Shown: positions 1 to 11,929 of the stretch, one piece after another
How the letters are laid out: the number at the start of each line of letters is the position of its first letter
How positions within the stretch are numbered: position 1 is the first letter of the stretch
NCBI GenBank assembly: GCA_014305025.1
Contig: JACRTY010000052.1
Coordinates: 1 to 55,891 of the forward strand
From: Candidatus Nyctobacter psychrophilus
Lineage (GTDB): Bacteria > Vulcanimicrobiota > Vulcanimicrobiia > Vulcanimicrobiales > Vulcanimicrobiaceae
Direction: 5' to 3'
Length of the DNA: 55,891 nucleotides
The notes under the pieces: model-generated
What the model was told of the DNA's origin: nothing
What the model saw: the letters and a program-made list of their open reading frames with translations, nothing else
The model's database searches: none
Program-made: the position numbers and the translations under genes

Positions 1-129
1 GTCTACCTTACGCTAGGCGAGCGCCGCTTTTACACCAGTTCCGAGACTCCGCCCGCCAAAAGGGCCGCTAAACGCACCACCGAAGCCTCCGCAGGGGCAG
101 ACCGATCAGATGTGCTTTACGAGTGGTAA
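1..129 (+). CDS. C-terminal end of a protein cut by the window edge
   Basis: Frame 1 is open from the first base and ends at TAA 127-129, giving 42 residues that end in DVLYEW. The tail is rich in Ala, Lys, Thr and Arg after a short strand-like start (YLTLGERRFY). A possible GTG start for the next ORF lies only 3 bases after this stop, so the two may have been co-transcribed. The composition is ordinary coding, but no family can be named from so short a piece. It belongs to the accessory patch left of the tRNA genes. Confidence 0.45.
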   Translation, partial: VYLTLGERRFYTSSETPPAKRAAKRTTEASAGADRSDVLYEW

Positions 130-132
130 CCT

Positions 133-525
133 GTGGAATTAGCCTTAGGGGTGGTGCTCGCATTTGGGCGGACGAATTTCGATAGGGATTTCTGCCCCCT
201 TGCACCGGCCGCTGCCATCTACCAGCAAACGGTCAGTGACAGCCTTGGCCCAAGCGGCAGGTTCGACGTTCCCAACAGTGCTCAAGTCGCTGCACGAATT
301 GTTGATACGGCGCACAACGAGAGCACGATAGGTTGGCTCCTATTAGACGAACACGGTGAAGAGTACGTCGTCCTCGTGCCAAACGCCAGTCAAGCACTGT
401 ACGAAGCGTTCCATATGCCCGGTAACAATTTGCACCGGCGGGACACATATTCGGAACCTGTTGCACAGCTTCCGGACTTGCGGCTGCCGACGGGAATCGA
501 GATTCGTTCGTGTACACAACGATGA
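133..525 (+). CDS. hypothetical protein, 130 aa
   Basis: The GTG start at 133 follows the upstream stop by 3 bases, as in an operon. The protein has no signal peptide or membrane segment. Its centre (about residues 65-95) reads like an alternating beta strand and helix (GWLLLDEHGEEYVVLVPN, then ASQALYEAF), loosely recalling JAB/RadC-type folds, but the metal-binding HxH...D motif is absent. I do not recognise the family. GC content is lower than in the surrounding housekeeping genes, as is usual for accessory DNA. The gene could be a real small accessory gene or a decayed one. Confidence 0.45.
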   Translation: MELALGVVLAFGRTNFDRDFCPLAPAAAIYQQTVSDSLGPSGRFDVPNSAQVAARIVDTAHNESTIGWLLLDEHGEEYVVLVPNASQALYEAFHMPGNNLHRRDTYSEPVAQLPDLRLPTGIEIRSCTQR

Positions 526-662
526 CGCCGTAAGTGCAAAAACTAGAGTAGGCCGGTAAGCATCCGCTAGAGACCCCCTTGACGGATTGAAGCGTGGCTC
601 CTCTGAGCGCGATTGCGCTTACGCTGAAAGTGCGGGCGTCCGTGCTGCTCTCGACGGGTTGC

Positions 663-1025
663 TCAGCGTGCGTGTGCGCTGCTGGCAGGTTCCGTGGCAG
701 CAGCTTCAACGATGCGCGACATCGGATGTTCGCCGATGCACGGAAACGCCTCTGCCCAGTTCTGGCCGTCGAAGTTAGCCGCAAGAAACCAGCCCCGGTC
801 GTCGTGCAGCAACGGATAAACGCCCATTACATAATCGGCGCCCCATCCATTTGAGTTCGATGATCCGCGTAGATGGCGGCCGATGGCGTCGTCGGTTACA
901 GGGATGGCAGTCGCCTTAGGGCCACTTCCCTGTTTGCATATTGGGTCTGAGCCCCGGAAAGTAGGCCAAGGATAACTGTGGGTTTCCGGCCGTAGAAGGC
1001 CCGCAAGGAGACCCACCATGAGCAA
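663..1025 (-). pseudogene. degraded TOTE-type archaeo-eukaryotic primase fragment
   Basis: The minus-strand frame between about 750 and 902 encodes PVTDDAIGRHLRG, then MGVYPLLHDDRGWF and FDGQNW. These resemble the blocks 'PLTDEVIRRHLRG...GVYPLL.DD...FLA.DFD...W' that I know from the primase-polymerase domain of TOTE conflict systems (large anti-mobile-element proteins). After FDGQNWAE the similarity fades, and the frame ends at a stop at 663-665. No helicase, nuclease or complete primase follows, so this is a remnant of a formerly much larger gene. The family call rests on remembered consensus and needs a profile search. Codons 1-40 of the open frame show no similarity I can name. Confidence 0.45.
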
Positions 1026-1151
1026 CTCCGACCCATTGCGATCGCGACATCGTTTTGGATGGGCGACGGATCATCTTCAAGGACGAAATCGCGTCCTAGG
1101 GCTTTATTTCGCCTCCCTTTTTTGCGAAAAGGCAATACCGGGGGCTCGGCG

Positions 1152-1463
1152 ATGAGAAAGAGCCGGTTTACCGAAGCTCAGATCGTCGGCATCCTGCACG
1201 AGCTCGATGCCGGCGCGACGATGGTCGAGGTCGGTCGTCGCCACGGCGTTCATGCCAACACCGTTCGCTTGTGGCGCTCGAAGTACGGCGGACTGGAGAC
1301 GAGCGAGTTAGTCCGGCTCAAGCAGCTTGAAACCGAAAACTCGCAGATGGAACGGATCATTGCGCGTCAAGCTCTTGAGATCCAGGCCATGAAGAACCTA
1401 TTCGCGCTTCTGCTGGTCTCTTACGGTCGTCGGTGCCACAACGGTGCCACGCGACGGCTCTAA
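1152..1463 (+). pseudogene. truncated IS3-family transposase OrfA
   Basis: ATG 1152 opens MRKSRFTEAQIVGIL, the standard N-terminus of IS3-family (IS2/IS51-like) OrfA. A helix-turn-helix (RRHGVHANTVRLWRSKYGG) and a leucine-zipper-like helix ending in EIQAMKNL follow. A complete OrfA ends with a short DLLSKKW-type tail and is followed by OrfB with the DDE catalytic core. Here, right after MKNL, the reading frame runs into unrelated residues (FALLLVSYGRR...) and stops at 1463. The insertion sequence is therefore cut at about 1400, and no OrfB is present before the tRNA terminator. It could not transpose on its own. Confidence 0.8.
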
Positions 1464-1472
1464 CAACGAAAC

Positions 1473-1492
1473 AAGCCCGTGGTTACGGGCTT
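1473..1492 (-). terminator. terminator hairpin after the tRNA pair
   Basis: AAGCCCGT and ACGGGCTT form a perfect 8-bp stem around a 4-base loop. On the minus strand the stem is followed by a T-rich stretch (GTTTCGTTGTT). It lies 7 bases past the 3' end of tRNA-Glu, so it should end the eno-tRNA-tRNA transcript. Confidence 0.75.
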
Positions 1493-1499
1493 CAAGACA

Positions 1500-1571
1500 T
1501 AGCGCCAACGGGAGTCGAACCCGTCTCTCAGCCTTGAAAGGGCCGCGTCCTAACCGATAGACTATGGCGCC
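1500..1571 (-). tRNA. tRNA-Glu (anticodon TTC)
   Basis: The minus strand folds into a complete 72-nt cloverleaf. Acceptor GGCGCCA pairs with TGGCGCT, with one G-T pair at the end, and the discriminator is A. The D stem is GTCT/GGAC. The anticodon stem CGGCC/GGCTG carries the loop CTTTCAA (anticodon TTC). The T arm is ACGGG-TTCGACT-CCCGT. The 3' CCA is not encoded. It lies 5 bases downstream of a CAT-anticodon tRNA, and the two probably share a precursor RNA. Its 3' end faces the mobile-element debris, the usual side for tRNA-directed integration. Confidence 0.93.
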
Positions 1572-1576
1572 GCGTG

Positions 1577-3069
<1,493 letters not shown>

Positions 3070-3071
3070 TC

Positions 3072-3515
3072 ATGTCGTTCATGGACGAGTTGGGGAAAGC
3101 CGCCCAAAGCCTCGGGAACGCTGATCCGCAGCAGACCGCCGCCGCAGCAAGCGACACGGTGAACCAAGCCGACCCGGACGATCTCGCCGACCACATGACT
3201 CAGAGCGTCGGCAACCTGGACGGCGGCTCGCTTTCCAAACTGGGCGGCGAGTTACTTCAGGCGTTTAATAAAAGCGGCGATTCCGCTCCCGATGCGGACG
3301 GCGCAGCGCAGGCTGCGGGCGTTTCGCAAGACGCCGTCGCCGGCGGCGAACCCGGCGCAGTGGACGCGCTCTTGCAATACGCCAAAGCTCACCCCGACGT
3401 GCTGAAGTCGGCGGCCGGCGCGTTTTTGCAAAAGAATCCGGGCGCGGTCGGTTCGCTAGCTCCCGGATTGCTGCAAGGCATCATGGGGCGCCTGGGCGGC
3501 GGCACGTCAAGCTGA
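3072..3515 (+). CDS. DUF937/YidB-like small protein
   Basis: The gene makes a 147-residue soluble protein. ATG 3072 is preceded by a strong AGGAGGG at 3058-3064. The sequence is Ala/Gly/Gln rich and low in aromatic residues, with two helical halves: an acidic first half (MSFMDELGKAAQSL...) and a hydrophobic, glycine-rich end (residues 95-147, GAVDALLQYAKAHPDVLKSA...). This pattern resembles the DUF937/YidB family of unknown function, but the match is by general appearance only. Its 3' end overlaps the ndk stop by 9 bases in convergent orientation. It is divergent from eno, with the promoters of both squeezed into about 70 bases. Confidence 0.75.
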   Translation: MSFMDELGKAAQSLGNADPQQTAAAASDTVNQADPDDLADHMTQSVGNLDGGSLSKLGGELLQAFNKSGDSAPDADGAAQAAGVSQDAVAGGEPGAVDALLQYAKAHPDVLKSAAGAFLQKNPGAVGSLAPGLLQGIMGRLGGGTSS

Positions 3516-3965
3516 GACGAGCCAGCGCTGCAGATGATCGACCGGTGTCACCACTTCCCCCGGCGTGAACCACAACCCGATTTCACGCTTGGCGCTGTCG
3601 GCCGAGTCGCTGCCATGCACGAGATTGCGACCGATCGTCTGGCCGTAATCGCCGCGGATCGATCCCGGCGCCGCCTTGATCGGATTGGTCGCCCCGATCG
3701 TTGCTCGCGCCCCTTCGATGGCGTCCGCACCCTCGATGACGAGCGCCACGATGGGCGCGCTCGTCAGGTATTCCACGAGTCCCGGGAAAAACGGCTTCCC
3801 CTCATGCTCGGCATAGTGTTGCTTGGCGAGCGCCTGATCGACGTTCACCAGCTTCATTGCGACGAGCGCATAGCCGCGGCGCTCGAACCGCGCCAGAATT
3901 TCCCCGACGAGCCCGCGCGCGACGGCGTCCGCTTTGCACAAAATCAACGTCCGTTCAATTGCCAT
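3507..3965 (-). CDS. ndk: nucleoside diphosphate kinase
   Basis: The enzyme transfers the gamma phosphate of ATP to NDPs through a phosphohistidine. The 152-residue protein from ATG 3965 has the normal length. The catalytic histidine is H117 in NLVHGSDS, and the nucleotide-binding blocks (ERRGY, HYAEHEGKPFF, ATNP...PGSIRGDY) are intact. The usual KPDAV block reads KADAV (residues 11-15), so the conserved proline is alanine while the lysine is kept. An open frame upstream adds 28 residues without family similarity and would overlap the divergent biotin ligase start more deeply. Confidence 0.95.
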   Translation of the reverse strand: MAIERTLILCKADAVARGLVGEILARFERRGYALVAMKLVNVDQALAKQHYAEHEGKPFFPGLVEYLTSAPIVALVIEGADAIEGARATIGATNPIKAAPGSIRGDYGQTIGRNLVHGSDSADSAKREIGLWFTPGEVVTPVDHLQRWLVSA

Positions 3966-3981
3966 TGCGTCAGAAGAAGTC

Positions 3982-4725
3982 GTGTTTCGACGACGCTTTT
4001 CCTCGCGCACCGATAGCACCAACGACGACGCGGCAACGCTGCTCGGCACACGAGACGGTGAGGGGCTCGTTCTGCTCGCCGACTACCAATGCGCCGGGCG
4101 GGGACGGCGCGGGCGCGCGTGGATCGCCCCACCCCGAAGCGCTTTACTGTTCACGGCAATCTTGCCCAAACCAGTGCCCGCGCGCGCACTGTGGTGCGTA
4201 ACGTTCTGGACGGCACTCGGCGTCGCGGCAGGCGTTGAGGCAACGACGGGATTACGGCTCACGCTGCAATGGCCCAACGATCTGCTGCTCGGCGGCCGTA
4301 AATGCTGCGGCATTCTTTGCATATCGCGCGTCGTGGGAACGCAGGCGTGGGTCGGTTGCGGCGTGGGTCTGAACGTGCACCGTCCAGCGGATGAAACGAG
4401 CGTCGCAGGGATCGTACCGGCGCCTGCTTTTCTTTCCGACCGCGTGGCGAATGTTGAACGGTCTACGCTGCTGGACGCCGTCCTAACCGCGCTCTGGACG
4501 ACGCGTCAGGACCTCGACGATCCCCGCGCCATCGCCCGCGCATGGGAACGGCGTGCGGGGCTCGACGGCACGCCGTATCGCCTGCACCTCGATGCGCAAG
4601 GAGAAACGCTGAGCGCCATCGCGCGCCGGCTCGACGACGACGGTTCGCTGATCGTATCGTGCGGGGAACTCGAGCGCCGCGTTACGCTGGCGGACGCTCG
4701 GGTCTTGCGTGATGTGCTGACGTAG
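3982..4725 (+). CDS. birA: biotin-[acetyl-CoA-carboxylase] ligase, without DNA-binding domain
   Basis: The enzyme activates biotin with ATP and attaches it to the carboxyl carrier protein of acetyl-CoA carboxylase. The sequence begins with RTDSTND, followed by the biotin/ATP loop GRGRRGRAW, the WPNDLLL strand and the KCCGIL block carrying the catalytic lysine. A small C-terminal SH3-like domain follows. The N-terminal helix-turn-helix of E. coli-type BirA is missing, so it is a type-I ligase that should not repress transcription. GTG 3982 is chosen because it lies just before the conserved region; TTG 3934 is an alternative that would overlap ndk. Confidence 0.92.
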   Translation: MFRRRFSSRTDSTNDDAATLLGTRDGEGLVLLADYQCAGRGRRGRAWIAPPRSALLFTAILPKPVPARALWCVTFWTALGVAAGVEATTGLRLTLQWPNDLLLGGRKCCGILCISRVVGTQAWVGCGVGLNVHRPADETSVAGIVPAPAFLSDRVANVERSTLLDAVLTALWTTRQDLDDPRAIARAWERRAGLDGTPYRLHLDAQGETLSAIARRLDDDGSLIVSCGELERRVTLADARVLRDVLT

Positions 4726-4758
4726 ACGGATTCGGCTGCGCGCAGTCCGCCCACGAGG

Positions 4759-5292
4759 TCACGCGCGGTTGACGCGGAGGCGCTTCTCGCAATGCTCGCA
4801 GAAGTGTGAGAGCTTATTGTCGGTGTCGAAGATCGAGTTGGAAAAATACATCGCGCAGCGCGGATTGAAGCAGTGTTTGAGACCGTAGGCGTGGCCGAGA
4901 TCGTGGACGGCTTCTTTGAGCGTCCGTTGAAAGAGCACGTTTTGATCGGAGCGTTCGCCGTAATAGTCGTTGCGCAGGCGGTGCAGCGAAACGATCGCGA
5001 TGCGCTGCTCTTCGCTGGCATCACCAAAAACGAACTGATGCGATGTCTTGTAGAGATCGTAGTCGGTGATCGCGAGGCGCACGACGTCGGCGGTGACGGG
5101 CAAAGCCGCGACGCGGGCGACCAGCGTGTTAAAGAACATCTGCTTGCGCACGCTGTTGAGCGACGTGCGCGGCACGCGTACGGTCCGCTCGACGCGGCAC
5201 GCGTGCAAGAACCGTTCTTCGAGACAGAGCGCCAGACGTTCGAGAAAGCCGACGTCCATGGCGTTGACCGGGACGATGCTGATCTGCCCCAC
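4759..5292 (-). CDS. amzA: archaemetzincin-like protease with altered HExxH
   Basis: This 177-residue protein has the archaemetzincin plan. A zinc site H130-D-L-G-H134-x5-H140 is followed by C141, then C146-x-M148 (Met-turn) and C165-x2-C168 for the second zinc. Archaemetzincins are small metallopeptidases known in archaea, some bacteria and vertebrates. The catalytic glutamate of HELGH is aspartate here (D131; codon GAT, read directly), while all metal ligands are kept. The enzyme may be slow, inactive or changed in role. The start is GTG 5292. It lies on the minus strand between two plus-strand genes and has no obvious operon partner. Confidence 0.88.
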   Translation of the reverse strand: MGQISIVPVNAMDVGFLERLALCLEERFLHACRVERTVRVPRTSLNSVRKQMFFNTLVARVAALPVTADVVRLAITDYDLYKTSHQFVFGDASEEQRIAIVSLHRLRNDYYGERSDQNVLFQRTLKEAVHDLGHAYGLKHCFNPRCAMYFSNSIFDTDNKLSHFCEHCEKRLRVNRA

Positions 5293-5368
5293 GGACTACT
5301 TACTTAGCGTCGCAGCGGACGGAACCTTGTGCAGCGATCCGTGCCGGTTGCCGAGAACTCTCAAGCGC

Positions 5369-5743
5369 ATGATCGTGGGTGTCGGTACCGATTTGGCCGA
5401 AGTTGAGCGTTACCGTTTCGACCAGCCGCAACTAGCATGGTTTGCACGAAGAGTCTACACGGAGGAAGAGATGCGGTACGCGCTGCGCAAGCGCACATGG
5501 CCCGAACGGCTGGCCGGTTTTTTCGCGGCCAAAGAGGCCGCGCGTAAGGCGTTCGGCCATGCCATTCCGTGGCGCCGGGTCGGCGTAACTCACGAAGCCA
5601 GCGGTAAACCGACGCTCACCTTCTTCGAAGACTACGTCACGCTGCCGGCCTCACGCGGTGTGACGCGCATCCACCTCTCCATTACGCACACGGCGACGAT
5701 GGCATCCGCCGTCGTCGTGCTCGAGGGCGAGCCGTGCACGTAG
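5369..5743 (+). CDS. acpS: holo-[acyl-carrier-protein] synthase
   Basis: AcpS transfers 4'-phosphopantetheine from CoA to acyl carrier protein. The 124-residue protein from ATG 5369 begins MIVGVGTDLAEVERY (metal-binding D8) and carries the second signature RLAGFFAAKEAARKAFG (catalytic E56), with the final SITHT strand. This is normal AcpS length. Its last 10 bases overlap the start of the NAD(P)HX repair gene, a pairing common in bacteria and a sign of coupled translation. The frame is open upstream but has no family similarity there. Confidence 0.95.
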   Translation: MIVGVGTDLAEVERYRFDQPQLAWFARRVYTEEEMRYALRKRTWPERLAGFFAAKEAARKAFGHAIPWRRVGVTHEASGKPTLTFFEDYVTLPASRGVTRIHLSITHTATMASAVVVLEGEPCT

Positions 5744-7281
5744 TCACAGCCGAGCAAATGCGGGCCGCCGATGCTGCGGCCGTTGCCGAACGCGGCGACG
5801 TCGCGCTGATGCGGGCCGCCGGCGACGCCGTCGCCGAAGCCGTGCGCGTTTTGTGGCCACGCGCGCGCCGAATCGTCGCTTTCGCCGGACCGGGGAATAA
5901 CGGCGGAGACGCGTATGCCGCTTTGGCCTCCGCCGCCGAGCATGCGCATCTGCACGCGCGCGCGCGCGAATGGATCGTCTACGCACTGGCTGCGGCATCA
6001 CCGAGTTCAGGCCGACGGGATGCGGAGAACCGAGCGCAATCGAGCGGCATCATCACGCGTCCGTTTCCGCGGGACGCCGGCGAAGCGGAGCGGGCGCTCG
6101 AGGGCGCCGATCTCGTTCTCGACGCGATGCTCGGCACGGGTTCACGTCCCGATGTTCCGGAGCCGTTGCGTTCCGCCATCGAAGCGCTATCCACGTCCGC
6201 TGTCCCGGTGCTCGCCATCGACATCCCAACCGGCATCGATCCAACGACGGGCGCAGTCGCGGAAACAGCCGTGCGGGCGCACGCCACGGTGACGCTCGGC
6301 GCGCCCAAACTCGGGCTCCTCTTAGAACCGGCACGCGGGTACGCGGGCAGCATTTTCGTCGGCGACTTGCACCTCGCTGCCGAACTCGCACGCGCCGAAG
6401 GGACGGCCTTCGCGGCCCTCGATACGGCCGAGTTCTTAGCGCTCTTGCCGCGACGCGGCGAGGAAGCGGACAAGCGGGAGTCGGGTGCCCCACTGATCGT
6501 GGCCGGCAGCGAACAGTTCCCCGGCGCAGCGGTCTTGTGCGCCCACGGCGCGGCGCGCGCGGGCGCCGGTTACGTGACGGTGGCGTCGAGTTCGGACGCG
6601 GCGCCGGCACTCCGGGCGCATCTCGTGGAGCAGGTCGTCGTGACGTTCGAAGAAGCAAACGTCGAGCGCGCGATCGACGATCTGCTCGACCTTACGAACC
6701 GTTCGAATGCCGTGGGCCTGGGACCGGGTCTCGCGCTCTCCGCTGCGACCGGTGCGGTCGTGCGCGGATTCGTCGAACGCCTGGAGCGCCCGTTCGTCGC
6801 CGACGCGAGCGCGCTGTTCCATCTCGGCAAGCACCTCGACATCTTGCGCGGCAAGCGCTGCGTGCTGACCCCGCACGAGCGCGAATTCGCGCGGCTCTCG
6901 GGTGAAGGCACCATCGTGCCGGGTACGCGGGTCGCGCGGCTGCGCTCGTTCGTTGCGCGAACCGGCGTCACGACATTGCTCAAAGGCAATGCAACGTTGA
7001 TCGACGACGGCAGCACGATGCACGTTAACGTGACCGGTTCCAATGCGCTCGCGACGGCGGGGACGGGCGACGTTTTGACCGGCGTGATCGCCACGCTGCT
7101 GTCGCAAGGACTCGCGCCGGTCGATGCGGCCCGGGTGGGAGCATATTGGCACGGCTTGGCGGGCCGGGAAGCCGCACACCAGCGGCCGGTCGGCGTCATG
7201 GCGGGCGACGTCGCCGAAGCACTGGGCCCTGCGATTCCGGAGCCGCCGGAGCGCTTTGCGCGCCTCGTACCGTTGAGCTGA
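5734..7281 (+). CDS. nnr: bifunctional NAD(P)H-hydrate epimerase/dehydratase
   Basis: The enzyme repairs damaged NAD(P)HX. The N-terminal YjeF_N domain (about 1-215) epimerises the hydrate, and the C-terminal ribokinase-like domain (about 225-515) dehydrates it using ADP or ATP. GPGNNGGD at residues 52-59 is the epimerase signature; DIPTGIDP and the GLGPGL and NALATAGTGDVLTG blocks of the dehydratase follow. The GTG start at 5734 lies inside acpS, giving a 10-base overlap. Residues 68-90 look more Ala/Arg-rich and less conserved than in relatives, possibly a loop. Both catalytic halves appear intact. Confidence 0.94.
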   Translation: MHVVTAEQMRAADAAAVAERGDVALMRAAGDAVAEAVRVLWPRARRIVAFAGPGNNGGDAYAALASAAEHAHLHARAREWIVYALAAASPSSGRRDAENRAQSSGIITRPFPRDAGEAERALEGADLVLDAMLGTGSRPDVPEPLRSAIEALSTSAVPVLAIDIPTGIDPTTGAVAETAVRAHATVTLGAPKLGLLLEPARGYAGSIFVGDLHLAAELARAEGTAFAALDTAEFLALLPRRGEEADKRESGAPLIVAGSEQFPGAAVLCAHGAARAGAGYVTVASSSDAAPALRAHLVEQVVVTFEEANVERAIDDLLDLTNRSNAVGLGPGLALSAATGAVVRGFVERLERPFVADASALFHLGKHLDILRGKRCVLTPHEREFARLSGEGTIVPGTRVARLRSFVARTGVTTLLKGNATLIDDGSTMHVNVTGSNALATAGTGDVLTGVIATLLSQGLAPVDAARVGAYWHGLAGREAAHQRPVGVMAGDVAEALGPAIPEPPERFARLVPLS

Positions 7282-7316
7282 AACCGCCGGTTGGGGCGTG
7301 CTGAGAGCGCGGGACT

Positions 7317-9791
<2,475 letters not shown>

Positions 9792-9795
<4 letters not shown>

Positions 9796-9956
9796 TGCTT
9801 GGTTGCGGAGGTTCGCGCAAGAATCCCACTCGTCTTTTTGCCCGGCTCATCGTCGCTCGTCGCTCAAATGACTCGTCATTCCGCGCTCCTCGCTCCTCGA
9901 TCCGGACAAAAATCCTTCGTGGTCTTCTTACGCGAATCTCCGCAACCAAGCACTAG
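9792..9956. mobile_element. MITE-like element with 28-bp inverted ends and CTAG duplication
   Basis: The ends 9796-9823 and 9925-9952 are inverted copies of each other over 28 bases with two mismatches (outermost bases TGCTTGGTTGCGGAG). Immediately outside both ends is CTAG (9792-9795 and 9953-9956), which fits a 4-bp target-site duplication like that made by IS5-group transposases. The interior continues with weaker complementarity (left ...TTTTTGCCCGG against right CCGGACAAAAA), so the whole unit could fold into one long hairpin. It encodes no protein. It looks like a non-autonomous element mobilised in trans. Confidence 0.75.
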
Positions 9957-9960
9957 TGCT

Positions 9961-10356
9961 TCAGCACCCGGCTAGTGCACGACCGATCATCGCCGCTCGC
10001 GTCGAATCGCGCAGCGCGCGTGAACGTTTGCGCGCGTCGCGGAGGGCCGAGCAGCGGTTCTTGGCTTCTTTGACGTCACCGTAGGCGTCGGCAGCGATCA
10101 GCTGCGCCGAGACAGCGTCGCGCGGAAAACCGCACCGCCGCAGTTGGTCGCGGGCCGCCAGCGCGGCGCGCAAGACGTTGGCGTCCGAACCGCTGGTCAG
10201 CGCGTTGCCGATTGCGGCGAGCGCCCGGCCTTGCACGGCGCGGCAACCGAGCGCCGGGCTCAGCGGAGGGTGCGTCGCGGGCGCGGCGGCCGCAGCCTGC
10301 GGGAAGACGGCAGCAGCGGCGAAGGCGAAACAAACGGCTAGCGGGCGGAGGTTCAT
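9961..10356 (-). CDS. secreted hypothetical protein, 131 aa
   Basis: ATG 10356 begins a clear signal peptide (MNLRPLAVCFAFAAAAVFP, then an Ala run with a likely cut after AAA or APA). The mature part is about 105 residues, helical, Ala/Arg-rich, with four cysteines (GCRAV, RRCGF, NRCSAL and the final GC) that could form disulfides. I recognise no family. It is downstream of hutF on the same strand with 66 bases between, and its stop is only 4 bases from the flanking duplication of the MITE-like element. Confidence 0.6.
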   Translation of the reverse strand: MNLRPLAVCFAFAAAAVFPQAAAAAPATHPPLSPALGCRAVQGRALAAIGNALTSGSDANVLRAALAARDQLRRCGFPRDAVSAQLIAADAYGDVKEAKNRCSALRDARKRSRALRDSTRAAMIGRALAGC

Positions 10357-10422
10357 GCCTTCGCTGTACCCGCCGAAACGCCGAACGGCACGCTTACGGA
10401 CGCGACTCCGCGGACCGCGCAA

Positions 10423-11718
10423 TCAGACCAGTGCGCCATCGCGCACGCGCCAGCGGCCCCCGACCATGACGTGGCGCGGCGCGGCGCGATCGGTCGCGAA
10501 GATGTAGCGGTCGAGAACCGCTGGCGTGCAATCTTCGTCGGATTCATGCAAGACGATCAGGTCGGCGCGGCGCCCGACGGCCAGAGCGCCGCTGGCGCGC
10601 CCGCACGCTTGCGCACCGCCGCGAGCCGCCCGCGAATACAGGACTTCTCCGCACGAGGCTCCGTCGTTCGCCGCGGCAACGATGCGCCGGCGCGTGATGA
10701 GGCGCTGTCCATACTCCAGCCAGCGCAACTCTTCGACGGGCGAAATCGAGACGTTGCTGTCCGATCCGATCCCGAAGCAGCCGTTGTCGCGCAGGTAGGG
10801 ACCAAACGGAAATACGCCGTCCCCGAGATTCGCTTCCGTCGTCGGACAAAGGCCGACGACGGCACCGCTTGCGGCGAGCCCGTTCCGTTCACGCTGATCG
10901 ACTTGCGTCGCATGAACGAGACACCAGCGCCCATCAACGGCGTAGTTCTCGAGTAGCCAGGCCACCGGACGCTGCTTGAAAACCGCCGCAAATGCGTGGA
11001 CTTCGCGGGTTTGCTCGGCGATGTGGAGGTGGATCGGCACGTCCGGGGGCGCTCCATCGACTAACGCGCGGAGTTGCTCCGGGGTCGCCGCGCGCAGGGA
11101 ATGCGCGCAGGCACCGACCGTGACGTCGCCGTCGTGCGCGTAGGCCGCTCGCACGGCAGCGGCGATTTCCAACACGTCGTCGACCGTGCCGGCAAAGCGT
11201 CGTTGTTCGGGCCGCAGCGCAACGCCGCCCACGTCGGCGTGGGCATACAGCGCCGGCAATAAACAGATTGCAATGCCGGCTTCGCGCGCCGCCGCGACGA
11301 GCGCGAGCGCGTTTGCCGCCCGCTCGGCGTGCCACGCGCCGCTCGGATCGCGGTGAATGTAGTGAAACTCCGCTACCGCCGTGTAACCCGCCAGCACCAT
11401 CGCGCGATACGCGTTTCGCGCGATATCGTGCAAGGTGTCGGTGTCGAGCGTTTCGGCGATGGCATACATCGCGTGGCGCCACGACCAAAAGTCGTCGTCG
11501 CTGCTTTCCCGGCGCTCGGCACTGCCCGCCATCGCGCGCTGGAAGGCGTGCGAGTGCAGGTTCGCCATTCCCGGAAGCACGGCGCCCGACAGCTGTTCCG
11601 CATCACGGGGCGAGCTTTTCGGCACGATACGTTCGATCGTTCCGTCCGATGCCAGTTCGAGCAGCACGTCCCACGCGAGTCCTTCAGGTAACAGCGCCTG
11701 TCGCGCGAACAATCGCAT
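10423..11718 (-). CDS. hutF: formimidoylglutamate deiminase
   Basis: HutF removes ammonia from N-formimidoyl-L-glutamate to give N-formyl-L-glutamate, the branch of histidine breakdown that then needs HutG. The 431-residue amidohydrolase has the metal site HSHAFQRAMAG near residue 56, which is characteristic of HutF rather than of other amidohydrolases. It also has HLHIAEQ (third metal His), LVHATQV and the aspartate of GSDSNVSISP. It starts at ATG 11718. It is on the opposite strand from hutI and apart from the hutUHG run, so it is probably transcribed from its own promoter in 11719-11878. Confidence 0.94.
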   Translation of the reverse strand: MRLFARQALLPEGLAWDVLLELASDGTIERIVPKSSPRDAEQLSGAVLPGMANLHSHAFQRAMAGSAERRESSDDDFWSWRHAMYAIAETLDTDTLHDIARNAYRAMVLAGYTAVAEFHYIHRDPSGAWHAERAANALALVAAAREAGIAICLLPALYAHADVGGVALRPEQRRFAGTVDDVLEIAAAVRAAYAHDGDVTVGACAHSLRAATPEQLRALVDGAPPDVPIHLHIAEQTREVHAFAAVFKQRPVAWLLENYAVDGRWCLVHATQVDQRERNGLAASGAVVGLCPTTEANLGDGVFPFGPYLRDNGCFGIGSDSNVSISPVEELRWLEYGQRLITRRRIVAAANDGASCGEVLYSRAARGGAQACGRASGALAVGRRADLIVLHESDEDCTPAVLDRYIFATDRAAPRHVMVGGRWRVRDGALV

Positions 11719-11878
11719 TCGTTAACGCTAGCTTCGGCGCCGCAAGCGCTCGGGGCGCTCGGCGGCAGTCCGCTCCCGAGCCAGCGGCGCGAGAGCACGA
11801 TCCACATCCATATCGGCCTGTCTCTCTCGAGGTTCTCGCTTCCGGGGCGCCATCGTCGGGTGCTAGCTCTCGATCGGC

Positions 11879-11905
11879 AAAAAAACCGCGGCGGTTACGC
11901 CGCGG
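11879..11905 (-). terminator. rho-independent terminator
   Basis: On the minus strand a perfect 8-bp GC stem (CCGCGGCG/CGCCGCGG, loop TAAC) is followed directly by seven T. It lies 24 bases past the stop of the 56-residue ORF. It is the cleanest intrinsic terminator in the window. Confidence 0.9.
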
Positions 11906-11929
11906 CTCCCATGCTACGAGCGGATAACG

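Noticed and set aside
133..525. RadC/JAB-domain protein
   Set aside because: The strand pattern is suggestive, but the HxH...D metal motif is missing.
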